The notes below the pieces were generated by a model. That model worked only from the letters and a program-made list of their open reading frames with translations. It was not told the DNA's origin and did not search any database. 7,700 nt of DNA from Nocardioides sp. (GTDB lineage Bacteria; Actinomycetota; Actinomycetes; Propionibacteriales; Nocardioidaceae): the NCBI GenBank assembly GCA_031177735.1, contig JAPSKJ010000093.1, positions 1-7,700 of the forward strand, in the 5' to 3' direction. Position 1 is the first letter of the stretch. Each line of letters opens with the position of its first letter. A program made the translations under genes and the position numbers. Of the stretch, positions 1 to 6,718 are shown piece after piece.

Positions 1-78
1 GACCTCGCGGGACTCCCCGACGCCCTCCTGCGGGCGTCGAGCCGGGTAGGCGCCCGCTCGGAGGTCGGCGCGGCCTAG
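1..78 (+). CDS. 3' end of an unidentified plus-strand gene (partial)
   Basis: Reading frame 1 is open from the first base to a TAG at 76-78 and gives 25 residues ending in SEVGAA. Of its 25 third codon positions 23 are G or C, as expected for a real gene in this genome, while the other forward frames are poorer or stop sooner. No domain can be recognised in so short a tail. It would converge on the IclR gene, with stops 15 bases apart. Coding is inferred from frame openness and codon bias only. Confidence 0.42.
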   Translation, partial: DLAGLPDALLRASSRVGARSEVGAA

Positions 79-93
79 CGAACCTGCTGCTGG

Positions 94-909
94 TCAGCCC
101 AGGCCGATCGAGGCTCGCGCGCCGAGTGCCCGGGAGATCGCCCGGGTGGCCATCTGCAGCGGCGGCACCAGTCGGCGCGCGTCGTCGTAGCCCTCGGGGA
201 CGATCACCGAGAGGGCGGCGACGACCTCGTCGCCGGCCCCGAACACGGGGCCGGCGACCGCCACCAGCGGCTCGGGGACCTGTCGGTGGAGGATCGTCAT
301 CCGGTCGCGCCTCACCTCGGCCAGCCGCCGGCGCAGCTCCTGCGGCGGGACCGGCCGGTGCTCCGGCTCGTGGGTGAGCGGACGGGCGAGGTAGGCCTCC
401 TGGAAGTCGCGGTCGGCGAAGGCGAGCAGCACCAGGCCCACCCCGGTCGAGTGCAGCGGCAACCGGCCGCCCACCCGGTAGAGGACCGGCATCGCTCGAT
501 GACCGGAGAGGCGCTCGACCAGGAGCGCCTCCTCGCCGTCGCGGACGGCGAGGAGCACGTGTTGACGGGTCGCCTCGGTCAGATCGCCCATGTAGGGCAG
601 CGCGCGCTCGCGCAGGCCGAGGCCGCGCGGCGCCAGGGAGGCGATCTCGTAGAGCCGCAGGCCCACGGTGAACCGGCCGTCCTCGTCGCGCTCCAGCGCA
701 CCCCACTCGCGCAGGCGCTCGGCGAGGCGGTGGGTCGAGCTGAGCGGGATCCCGCTGCGCCGGCTCAGCTGCGCCAGGGTCTGGCGCGCATGGTCGGCGT
801 CGAAGCACTCCAGGAGCCGCAGCGCCCGGCTGATCACCGGATCGCCGCTCTTGGGCCGCTGTCCGCGTCGCGGTGTGGCGTCGGGAGCACCGGTCTCCGG
901 CGTGGCCAT
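94..909 (-). CDS. IclR-family transcriptional regulator
   Basis: One-component DNA-binding regulator of 271 residues from the start chosen here. An N-terminal winged helix-turn-helix (about residues 24-87) has the IclR pattern: PVISRALRLLECF, then the LAQLSRRSGIPLSSTHRL helices, then a wing ending GRFTVGLRLYE. The C-terminal effector domain (about 100-264) has the family signature GRLPLHSTGVGLVLLAF and the closing segment PVFGAGDEVVAALSVIVP. Such proteins usually control catabolism of aromatic or organic acids; the ligand cannot be read here. An ATG at 948 would add 13 residues but has no Shine-Dalgarno. The ATG at 909 has GGGAGG seven bases upstream, so I prefer it. It diverges from the secreted-protein gene at 1082 and may control the gene ending at 78 or itself. 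Nothing ties it to the metal-transport genes. Confidence 0.9.
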   Translation of the reverse strand: MATPETGAPDATPRRGQRPKSGDPVISRALRLLECFDADHARQTLAQLSRRSGIPLSSTHRLAERLREWGALERDEDGRFTVGLRLYEIASLAPRGLGLRERALPYMGDLTEATRQHVLLAVRDGEEALLVERLSGHRAMPVLYRVGGRLPLHSTGVGLVLLAFADRDFQEAYLARPLTHEPEHRPVPPQELRRRLAEVRRDRMTILHRQVPEPLVAVAGPVFGAGDEVVAALSVIVPEGYDDARRLVPPLQMATRAISRALGARASIGLG

Positions 910-916
910 CCTCCAC

Positions 917-922
917 CCTCCC
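917..922 (-). promoter_or_regulatory. Ribosome binding site deciding the IclR start
   Basis: GGGAGG on the minus strand lies seven bases before the ATG at 909-907. The alternative ATG at 948-946 is preceded by a GC-rich stretch without a purine-rich element, so this site favours the shorter 271-residue protein. Confidence 0.6.
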
Positions 923-1013
923 GCGTCCTGCTGTGATCGCTCGAGCATATCGGCCGGGTCGGGCGCGCCCGGCGGACCGGCAATCGCCGGAGCGCGGCGG
1001 CTCGGAGTATGTG

Positions 1014-1030
1014 ATGATAACCGTTATCAT
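1014..1030. promoter_or_regulatory. Zur/Fur-family operator (7-1-7 palindrome)
   Basis: The sequence ATGATAAC-C-GTTATCAT is a perfect 8-bp inverted repeat around one central base. The core TGATAAC-N-GTTATCA (1015-1029) has the 7-1-7 form typical of Fur-superfamily boxes and closely resembles zinc-uptake regulator (Zur) sites, which are built on TGAtAAt-like half sites. It is an AT-rich island in GC-rich DNA, 55 bases before the ATG at 1085. The repeat holds TATCAT, five of six matches to a -10 hexamer, on both strands (1025-1030 plus, 1019-1014 minus), but no convincing -35 element is visible. Bound Zur could therefore block transcription of the surface-protein gene. Zinc as effector is inferred from the motif and the transporter nearby; Fur or MntR-like control is the alternative. 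Confidence 0.75.
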
Positions 1031-1070
1031 TAAGCTCGTCGCGGACGCGGCGGGCTCCACCTGCTCCGTC

Positions 1071-1076
1071 GAAGGA
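1071..1076 (+). promoter_or_regulatory. Ribosome binding site of the secreted protein gene
   Basis: GAAGGA lies five bases before the GTG at 1082 and eight bases before the adjacent in-frame ATG at 1085. The spacing fits the ATG slightly better, so the mature reading may begin one codon later than annotated. Confidence 0.6.
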
Positions 1077-1081
1077 ACCCC

Positions 1082-4000
1082 GTGATGAATCCACCTCCGG
1101 ACACCCGCCCGCCCGGCCACTGGCGGGTCGCCCTCGCCGTCTCGCTGCTGCTCAGCGCGTTCACGGCCGTCTCGCTCCTGCCTTCCGGCCACGCCGTGGC
1201 GGCACCGGGGCCCGCCCCCGCTCCCGTCGAGCGGGTCGTGATCGCCGACGTGCACGCCGACGCCATCGCCACCTTCTGGGACGACGGCGCCCTGACGCTC
1301 GGCACCCAGGCGGACACACCGGCCGCCCACACCCGGTACGACGCCGACAACGTGTGGTTCCACGTCGACCACGACTCCCGATTCGACGACTTCCCGGCAG
1401 GGTTCGAGTTCGTCGCGCCCGCGGGCTCGACGGTCTGGCTGGCGCCCGAGGTGCAGGCAGCAGGCCAGATCTGGCCCGGCTTCTCCACCGAGAGCGTGCC
1501 TGCCGGCACTCTCGACGGTGACGACACCACCTTCACGCTCCTCGGCGTCGAGGGCCCGGGTGATGTCGAGCTGTGGCAGTCCGGCTCGTTCGGGCAGGTG
1601 ATGCGACTGTGGTCCAGCGACGAGGACGTGAAGACCTTCACCCGCAAGCGCGTGCACATGCACGCCAACTGGGCGTTCACCGCGCCCGGTGTCTACCACG
1701 TGAGCGTCAGGGCGAGCGGCACGGTCGCCGGAAATCCCGTCGCAGACACCGCGGTCTACACCTTCGTCGTCGGCGACCTGCCCGAGCAGGTGACCACCTC
1801 CACGTCCCTGACCGCCTCCGCCACCGAGGTCACCGCCGGCGAGCCGGTCGTCCTCACGGCCTCGGTGTCGCCGGGAGGGGCGGCGGGGTACGTCGAGTTC
1901 CTGCGTGGTTCCACGGTGCTCGGCCACGAGCCGGTCGCCGACGGGCGGGCCGCACTGGAGGCCAGCCTTCCCACCGGGACCCACGCCGTCAGCGCCCGCT
2001 TCGTCCCGCGAGAGTCGAACCTCGCCGTCGCCTCCACCTCCGACCCCGTCACCGTCAAGGTCACCGACTCCTCGGGGGTCCCGTTCGGTATCGGCGGTGT
2101 CCGGTCCGCCTACCAGCCCGGCGACGTGCTCCAGGCCCACGTGCTCGGCCACACTCTGACCGCCGGCCAGAGGTACCGGTGGTCGATCCGACCGGTCGGC
2201 GGGACCGGCTCGGGTTACGCCTTCACCGGCACCGGCGACCAAGCCGCGGAGGGGATCGTCGAGCAGGTCCTCGACGCCAGCCACGACGGCTATGAGCTCC
2301 GGGTCCAGCTGCGCGAGGGCTCCACGACGCTCAGCGAGAGCGACTGGGTGCCGCTGGTGGTCTCCGACGCGGTCACGCCGATCTCCGCGATCTTCCCGAC
2401 CGAGCCGACCTACCTCGGTGACGACTTCGAGGTCCAGCTCTCCGGCCGCGCCCCGGCCGAGGGGGAGACGCTCCGGCTCGCCTACCGCTTCGGGAGCCCG
2501 TGGTTCCCCGCGGACCGGGCCACCCTGTCCGGCGACCGCTTCATCGTCTCACCCGACAGCGCCATGACCGACGTGGAGTGGACCCTCCAGGTCGTGCGTG
2601 ACGGATCGGTCGTCGCCCAGTCGGCCCCCACCACCTACGACGTCCTGTCTCGCGAGGTGCTGGTCGAAGGGGTCCGCAAGGTCTACCGCGTCGGTCAGAC
2701 CATCACCGCGTCCGCGACGGTCCACCCGGCGGTCGATGGCGCGCTCTACCGCTGGCTCAGCTACGAGTTCGTCGACGGTGCCCTGCAGACCACCATCTAC
2801 AAGGAGGGCACCGACGCTGGTGCCATGTCGATCGACCTGCCCGCGACCATGGACCTCGACGGCACCCAGCTGTACTTCGCCGCCATCCGTGGCGCCGGCA
2901 CTGCCAACGAGATCTGGGCGGCCGGGTGGTCGACGACGCTCACCGTCTCCGACACTGACCCGAGCACCCAGCTGCTGTTCTTCGAGGGCCTCGGCGGCCA
3001 CTACCACCAGGGCGGCGACATCAACCTGAGCCTGGTGGCCGACCCCGAGCTGGCCGAGGGCGACACCATCGCCTGGGAGTGGGCGTGGCCGGGCGCGGAG
3101 TGGGCAACGCTCCACGGCGCCTCCGGGATGTCCCACGTGCTGACCGCCGAACAGGCGCTCGAGGGCGTCCAGGTGCGCGCCACGCTGACGTTCGCCGACA
3201 GCGGCGAGCAGCTCACGACCGATCCGGTGACCATCCACGTGGACGACCACGGCGCGCCGCCCCGCCAGCAGCTCAGTATCGCCGGTGAGACCGCAGTGGT
3301 CGCCGGCACCGAAGCGACTCTGACCGCGCAGCTCGCCGCCCCGAGTGTCCTGGCCACCTACCAGTGGCAGCGCAAGGCCGCCGGTGCTGACGAGTACGCC
3401 GTGGTGCCGGCGGAGTCGGGTGAGGAGCTGAAGTTCCCGGTGACCGAGGCGGACCAGGGAGCGTCCTACCGCGTCGCGCTGCTCAAGCCGGACGGTTCGC
3501 TCGCCTACGGCCCCTCGGACGAGGTGACCCTGAGCGTCGAGCCGGCCGACCCGACCGGCCCCGGTGACCCGTCGGGCGAGGGGGTGGCCACAACGGTGTC
3601 CGCCGCAGCGGTGACGCAGGTGTACGGCCGCAGCGCCACGCTGCCGGTCACGGTGTCACCCGATGCGACCGGAACGGTCACGGTGCAGGCCGGCTCGCAG
3701 ACCCTGACCGCGTCGGTGAGCGGCGGTCGCGCGAGCGTGACGCTGCCGGCGAAGGCGCTCCACCCGGGCGTGCAGCGGTTGGCGGTCGCGTACGCCGGTG
3801 TGCCGGGCACCTACCGTCCCTCCACCGCCACCGCGGAGGTCACGGTGGCCCGGGCCGTGCCGACGGTCACGGTCAGGCCCGTCAAGGCGAAGGTGAAGCG
3901 CGGCAGGTCGGCCGCCTTCGTGGTGACGGTGCGCGGTGAGGGCGTGAACCCGACCGGCACGGTCGCCGTGCGGATCGGCGGCCGGACCGGGACCATGAAG

Positions 4001-4147
4001 CTCGACGCCAGCGGCCGCGCGAAGGTCGAGGTGAAGGTCGGCGCGAAGGCCAAGCTCGGGAAGCGGAAGGTCACGGTGACCTATGCCGGCGACGACTACG
4101 TCGTCGGTGCCGCCGGCGGGACGGCCCGCATCAGGGTCGTCCGCTAG
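1082..4147 (+). CDS. Secreted choice-of-anchor M / Ig-like repeat surface protein of an anchored-repeat ABC transporter locus
   Basis: A 1021-residue exported protein. Residues 14-41 form a signal peptide (RVALAVSLLL core, likely cleavage after AVA near 40). Residues 50-231 form a choice-of-anchor M domain. It carries GSTVWLAPE, GPGDVELWQSGSFG and VHMHANWAFTAPGVY, the last being the core of the short actinobacterial surface-anchored repeat (TIGR03769 type). Then come about seven beta-sandwich, Ig-like units at roughly 236-327, 335-428, 432-520, 525-624, 630-720, 728-820 and 835-1020. The final unit looks double, as two Big_3-like domains. There is no LPXTG motif and no C-terminal membrane helix, so attachment must be through another partner, or the protein is released. 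The last Ig domain is rich in Lys/Arg. Histidines H58, H94, H97, H192 and H194 are candidate metal ligands. A Zur-like operator lies directly upstream. Family membership is clear; a role in zinc or metal-ligand capture is inferred. Confidence 0.85.
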   Translation: MMNPPPDTRPPGHWRVALAVSLLLSAFTAVSLLPSGHAVAAPGPAPAPVERVVIADVHADAIATFWDDGALTLGTQADTPAAHTRYDADNVWFHVDHDSRFDDFPAGFEFVAPAGSTVWLAPEVQAAGQIWPGFSTESVPAGTLDGDDTTFTLLGVEGPGDVELWQSGSFGQVMRLWSSDEDVKTFTRKRVHMHANWAFTAPGVYHVSVRASGTVAGNPVADTAVYTFVVGDLPEQVTTSTSLTASATEVTAGEPVVLTASVSPGGAAGYVEFLRGSTVLGHEPVADGRAALEASLPTGTHAVSARFVPRESNLAVASTSDPVTVKVTDSSGVPFGIGGVRSAYQPGDVLQAHVLGHTLTAGQRYRWSIRPVGGTGSGYAFTGTGDQAAEGIVEQVLDASHDGYELRVQLREGSTTLSESDWVPLVVSDAVTPISAIFPTEPTYLGDDFEVQLSGRAPAEGETLRLAYRFGSPWFPADRATLSGDRFIVSPDSAMTDVEWTLQVVRDGSVVAQSAPTTYDVLSREVLVEGVRKVYRVGQTITASATVHPAVDGALYRWLSYEFVDGALQTTIYKEGTDAGAMSIDLPATMDLDGTQLYFAAIRGAGTANEIWAAGWSTTLTVSDTDPSTQLLFFEGLGGHYHQGGDINLSLVADPELAEGDTIAWEWAWPGAEWATLHGASGMSHVLTAEQALEGVQVRATLTFADSGEQLTTDPVTIHVDDHGAPPRQQLSIAGETAVVAGTEATLTAQLAAPSVLATYQWQRKAAGADEYAVVPAESGEELKFPVTEADQGASYRVALLKPDGSLAYGPSDEVTLSVEPADPTGPGDPSGEGVATTVSAAAVTQVYGRSATLPVTVSPDATGTVTVQAGSQTLTASVSGGRASVTLPAKALHPGVQRLAVAYAGVPGTYRPSTATAEVTVARAVPTVTVRPVKAKVKRGRSAAFVVTVRGEGVNPTGTVAVRIGGRTGTMKLDASGRAKVEVKVGAKAKLGKRKVTVTYAGDDYVVGAAGGTARIRVVR

Positions 4148-4174
4148 GGGCGCCCAGACGCCACCCGGCAGCAC

Positions 4175-4216
4175 CCGTGGCCGTGGTCCTCTCGAGATGG
4201 AGGGCCACGGCCACGG
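4175..4216. terminator. Hairpin between convergent genes, probable bidirectional terminator
   Basis: A 16-base arm at 4175-4190 pairs with 4201-4216; all pairs are Watson-Crick except one G-T wobble. The loop is ten bases (4191-4200). It lies 27 bases after the stop of the secreted-protein gene and 12 bases after the stop of the convergent transglycosylase gene. No T-tract follows on either strand, so it is an I-shaped high-GC hairpin of the kind often found at actinobacterial gene ends rather than a classical intrinsic terminator. Confidence 0.65.
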
Positions 4217-4228
4217 TCCTGTGGAGCG

Positions 4229-5065
4229 TCAGGCAGCGCCCGCTGCGGTGGCGTACGTGGTGGCGGCCTCGGCCACCCGCGTGTTGTAGTCGCGGCCGGC
4301 GTTGTAGGCCGAGACCGCGGCGACCCAGCTGTCGGGCTGGGTCAGGTCACCGCCGATGGCGCAGAGATGGAGAGCCGCCGTCAGTGCGGCGTCGTCGAGG
4401 TTGTGGACGTCGGCGGTGCCGTCGCCGTTCCCGTCCGCGGCGTGCTCGGCCCAGGTGGCCGGGATGAACTGCATCGGCCCCACCGCGCGGTCCCACGTCG
4501 TGTCGCCGTCCAGCTCGCCCCTGTCGGTGTCCGCGATCTCTGCCACGCCGCGACCGTCGAGCGGGACGCCGATGATCCGAGGGGAGACGGTGCCGTCGGC
4601 GGCGAGGGTGGCGCCGTCGAGGGCGCCGTGCTCGGACTCGACCATGCCGATGGCGGCGAGGGTGTTCCACCCGATGCCGCACCCGGGGTGCGTGGTGCCG
4701 GCGGCGATGGACGCGCCGGCGTACGCCGTGAGCGCTCGCTCGGGGATGCCGGTGGCCGCGGCGGTAGCGCTCACCCAGGCAGGGTCGGCGAGGTCGGCGA
4801 CGGGTGCGGTCGACTCACCTGCCGAGGTGGAGCCGGACGCCGCGCCGCCGGGTCCTGCGGGGCTGGACGCCGGGCTCGACGGGGAGGTCAGCCGCGGTGC
4901 CGACGAGGTGGTCGCGGGGTCGGTGACCGCGGTCGTGGGGTCGTCGCCGGACCCGCTCAGCCCGAGCGTGAGCCCGACCGTCACGCCGGCCGTGCCGGAC
5001 ACCAGCAGCGCGAGGGTCGCGGCGGGCAGGAGCCATCGGTGCGACGGCGCCGCGCCGCCGGTCAC
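4229..5065 (-). CDS. Membrane-anchored or secreted lytic murein transglycosylase (MltB/SLT_2-like)
   Basis: Likely cleaves the MurNAc-GlcNAc bond of peptidoglycan with 1,6-anhydro product formation. From the GTG at 5065 it has 278 residues. A hydrophobic segment at about 11-36 (signal anchor or signal peptide) is followed by a Ser/Thr/Pro/Ala-rich linker to about 90, then the catalytic domain. GMVESEHG holds the probable catalytic Glu143. GPMQFIP (196-202) and AYNAGRDYNTRV are substrate-cleft motifs. DGNGDGTAD (211-219) looks like an EF-hand calcium loop, as in MltB/Slt35. Cys129 and Cys235 may form a disulfide. The frame extends to an ATG at 5227, but that would overlap the permease by 166 bases. 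The GTG overlaps the permease stop as GTGA and has GAGG seven bases upstream, so it is preferred. It is the last gene of the operon. Confidence 0.85.
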   Translation of the reverse strand: MTGGAAPSHRWLLPAATLALLVSGTAGVTVGLTLGLSGSGDDPTTAVTDPATTSSAPRLTSPSSPASSPAGPGGAASGSTSAGESTAPVADLADPAWVSATAAATGIPERALTAYAGASIAAGTTHPGCGIGWNTLAAIGMVESEHGALDGATLAADGTVSPRIIGVPLDGRGVAEIADTDRGELDGDTTWDRAVGPMQFIPATWAEHAADGNGDGTADVHNLDDAALTAALHLCAIGGDLTQPDSWVAAVSAYNAGRDYNTRVAEAATTYATAAGAA

Positions 5066-5961
5066 GGGGCCACCTCGCTCACGGACGAGAGCGGTACGGA
5101 TCCGCGGGAGCGGCGGCCGAGCAGGTGTGCGAGCAGCCCCTGCCGCGGCGAGAGGAACCATGCCGCCAGGAAGGCCGCGGTCAGCACCAGCACGATGGTG
5201 CCGCCGGTCGGCAGCGCCCACGACCACGAGATGTAGACGCCCAGCAGAGCGGACAGGCCGCCGATGAGCGGCGAGAGCGCCATCATCACGCCGAGCCGGT
5301 CGGTCAGCAGACGTGCGGTCGCAGCCGGCGTGATGAGCAGCGCGAGGACGAGGATGTTGCCGATGGTCTGCACGGAGATGACGACCGCCAGCGTGATGAG
5401 GACGTAGAGCGCCAGGTCGAGCCAGAACACGGGCACGCCGAGGGCGCGCGCGGACTCCCGGTCGAGGCTGATGGTGACCAGCTCCTTGTGGAGCGCGAAG
5501 AGCGCGGCCGCGACGACGAGGCCGGTCACGCCGACGACGTACAGGTCGGACGTCGGGACGCCGGCGATGGACCCGAACAGGAACTGCTGCAGCGAGCCGG
5601 CGTAACCCGGGGCCTGGGCGATGATCACGATGCCGAGAGCGAACGACGCGGCGAAGAACACGCCGATAACGGCATCCTCCTTCAGACGCCGGTTCTGCGA
5701 GAACACCGCGACGAGGATGGCGGTGATGACGCCGGCGACGGTGCCGCCGAGCACGAGGTTGCCGGAGATGACGAACGCGACGGCGAGGCCGGGGAAGACA
5801 GCGTGGGCCACGGCGTCCCCGATGAACGCCATGCCGCGCAGGACGACGTAGCAGCCGACCAGGCCGCAGACGAGGGACGACATCACCGCGATCGCGAGTG
5901 CCTTCGGCAGGAACGCCAGGTCGGGGTTGAGCAGGTCGGTGACGAAGTCGATCGGATTCAT
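5062..5961 (-). CDS. ABC-3 family metal-type ABC transporter permease (anchored repeat-type)
   Basis: A 299-residue polytopic inner-membrane protein of the ZnuB/MntB-like ABC-3 family (PF00950), which as a dimer forms the pore for Zn2+, Mn2+ or Fe2+ import. About eight hydrophobic segments span residues 18-275. Family landmarks are GDAVAHAVFPGLA (48-60), QFLFGSI (126-132), the ATPase-coupling loop DRESARALGVP (167-177), NILVLALLITPAATARLLTDR (about 202-222) and PTGGTIVLV (251-259). Because of the two anchored surface proteins, it most likely belongs to the 'anchored repeat-type' permease subgroup (TIGR03770) rather than plain znuB. The start ATG is one base after the ATPase stop, with GAAGG nine bases upstream. 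Its stop overlaps the next start. Metal specificity cannot be read from the sequence. Confidence 0.93.
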   Translation of the reverse strand: MNPIDFVTDLLNPDLAFLPKALAIAVMSSLVCGLVGCYVVLRGMAFIGDAVAHAVFPGLAVAFVISGNLVLGGTVAGVITAILVAVFSQNRRLKEDAVIGVFFAASFALGIVIIAQAPGYAGSLQQFLFGSIAGVPTSDLYVVGVTGLVVAAALFALHKELVTISLDRESARALGVPVFWLDLALYVLITLAVVISVQTIGNILVLALLITPAATARLLTDRLGVMMALSPLIGGLSALLGVYISWSWALPTGGTIVLVLTAAFLAAWFLSPRQGLLAHLLGRRSRGSVPLSSVSEVAP

Positions 5962-5962
5962 C

Positions 5963-6718
5963 TCAGGCGGCCTTCAGGATGCGCAGGAGGGCGGAGTCGG
6001 GACCGACCCCGAAGGTGTCCATCCACGACGACGGGTCGTCGGCGACCTGGGCGGGCGTGCCGGCGGCGACGATGCGCCGGTTGAGCAGCGCGATCCGGTC
6101 GCAGCCGTCCAGCGCGGCCAGGATGTCGTGGGTGGTCATCAACACCGCGCGGCCCTCGTGGGCGAGATCGGCGAAGAGGTCGGCGAGCAGCTCCTGCGTG
6201 GGCATGTCGAGCCCGGTGAACGGCTCGTCGAGCAGCAGCGCCGTGGGCTGCAGCGCCAGCGCCCGGGCGACGAGCACGCGCTGGCGCTGACCGCCGGAGA
6301 GCTGGCCGACGGGCCGCTCGGCCAAGCCGGCCATGCGCACGCGGTCGAGGGCGTCGGCCACGGCCTCCCAGTCCGCGGCGCGCGGCCGGCGGAACACCCC
6401 GAGCCGGCCGGCCAGGCCGGTCATGACCGCCCCCGCGACGGAGATCGGGAAGTCCCACGCGAAGTCGTGCCGCTGGGGCACGTAACCGACCGGCACGCGG
6501 CCCGGGCGCGCCTGCCGACCCTCGATCTCGACCCGTCCTGCGGTCGGTCGCAGCATCCCGAGCGCCGTGCGCAGCAGCGTGGTCTTGCCCGCACCGTTCG
6601 GACCGATCAGCCCGACGAGCTCACCACGGGCGACGGTGAGGTCGGCGCCGGCGAGCACGGGGCGTCCGCCCAGCTCGACATGGAGGTCGCTGATGCGCAG
6701 CGCCGGTGCGGTCCTCAT
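5963..6718 (-). CDS. ABC transporter ATP-binding protein (anchored repeat-type, metal importer)
   Basis: A 251-residue ATPase that powers the permease encoded next. All nucleotide-binding motifs are intact: Walker A GPNGAGKTT (39-47), Q-loop Gln82 in GYVPQRHDF, signature LSGGQ (140-144), Walker B LLLDEP (161-166), D-loop GLD (169-171) and switch His197. The VPQRHDFAWDFPISV region resembles the Q-loop context of Zn/Mn-type ZnuC/MntA ATPases, and the pairing with an ABC-3 permease supports metal import. It probably matches the TIGR03771 subgroup. Its ATG overlaps the stop of the upstream anchored-protein gene as ATGA, with GAGGGAG seven bases before it, implying translational coupling and fixed stoichiometry. 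Length is usual for the family, and nothing is missing. Confidence 0.95.
   Translation of the reverse strand: MRTAPALRISDLHVELGGRPVLAGADLTVARGELVGLIGPNGAGKTTLLRTALGMLRPTAGRVEIEGRQARPGRVPVGYVPQRHDFAWDFPISVAGAVMTGLAGRLGVFRRPRAADWEAVADALDRVRMAGLAERPVGQLSGGQRQRVLVARALALQPTALLLDEPFTGLDMPTQELLADLFADLAHEGRAVLMTTHDILAALDGCDRIALLNRRIVAAGTPAQVADDPSSWMDTFGVGPDSALLRILKAA

Noticed and set aside
73..105. Weak inverted repeat GGCCT...AGGCC between the 5' partial gene and the IclR stop
   Set aside because: Only five paired bases with a loop of more than 20 bases, expected by chance in GC-rich DNA.
286..936. Plus-strand open frame opposite the IclR gene
   Set aside because: The IclR signature on the minus strand is convincing. 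The plus frame is a compositionally biased mirror without a ribosome binding site.
1014..1030. The palindrome read as a small intrinsic terminator followed by TTAAG
   Set aside because: A one-base centre cannot form a hairpin loop without losing inner pairs, there is no T-tract, and the site lies upstream of two divergent genes where an operator is expected.
5066..5227. Longer transglycosylase start at the ATG at 5227
   Set aside because: It would overlap the permease by 166 bases, and the added residues are a Gly/Pro/Arg-rich shadow of the permease. The GTG at 5065 has a good Shine-Dalgarno and a coupling overlap.
4356..5267. Two long plus-strand open frames (303 and 289 residues) opposite the transglycosylase
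   Set aside because: They are antisense shadows. The minus strand encodes clear catalytic and cleft motifs, and the plus frames resemble no family.
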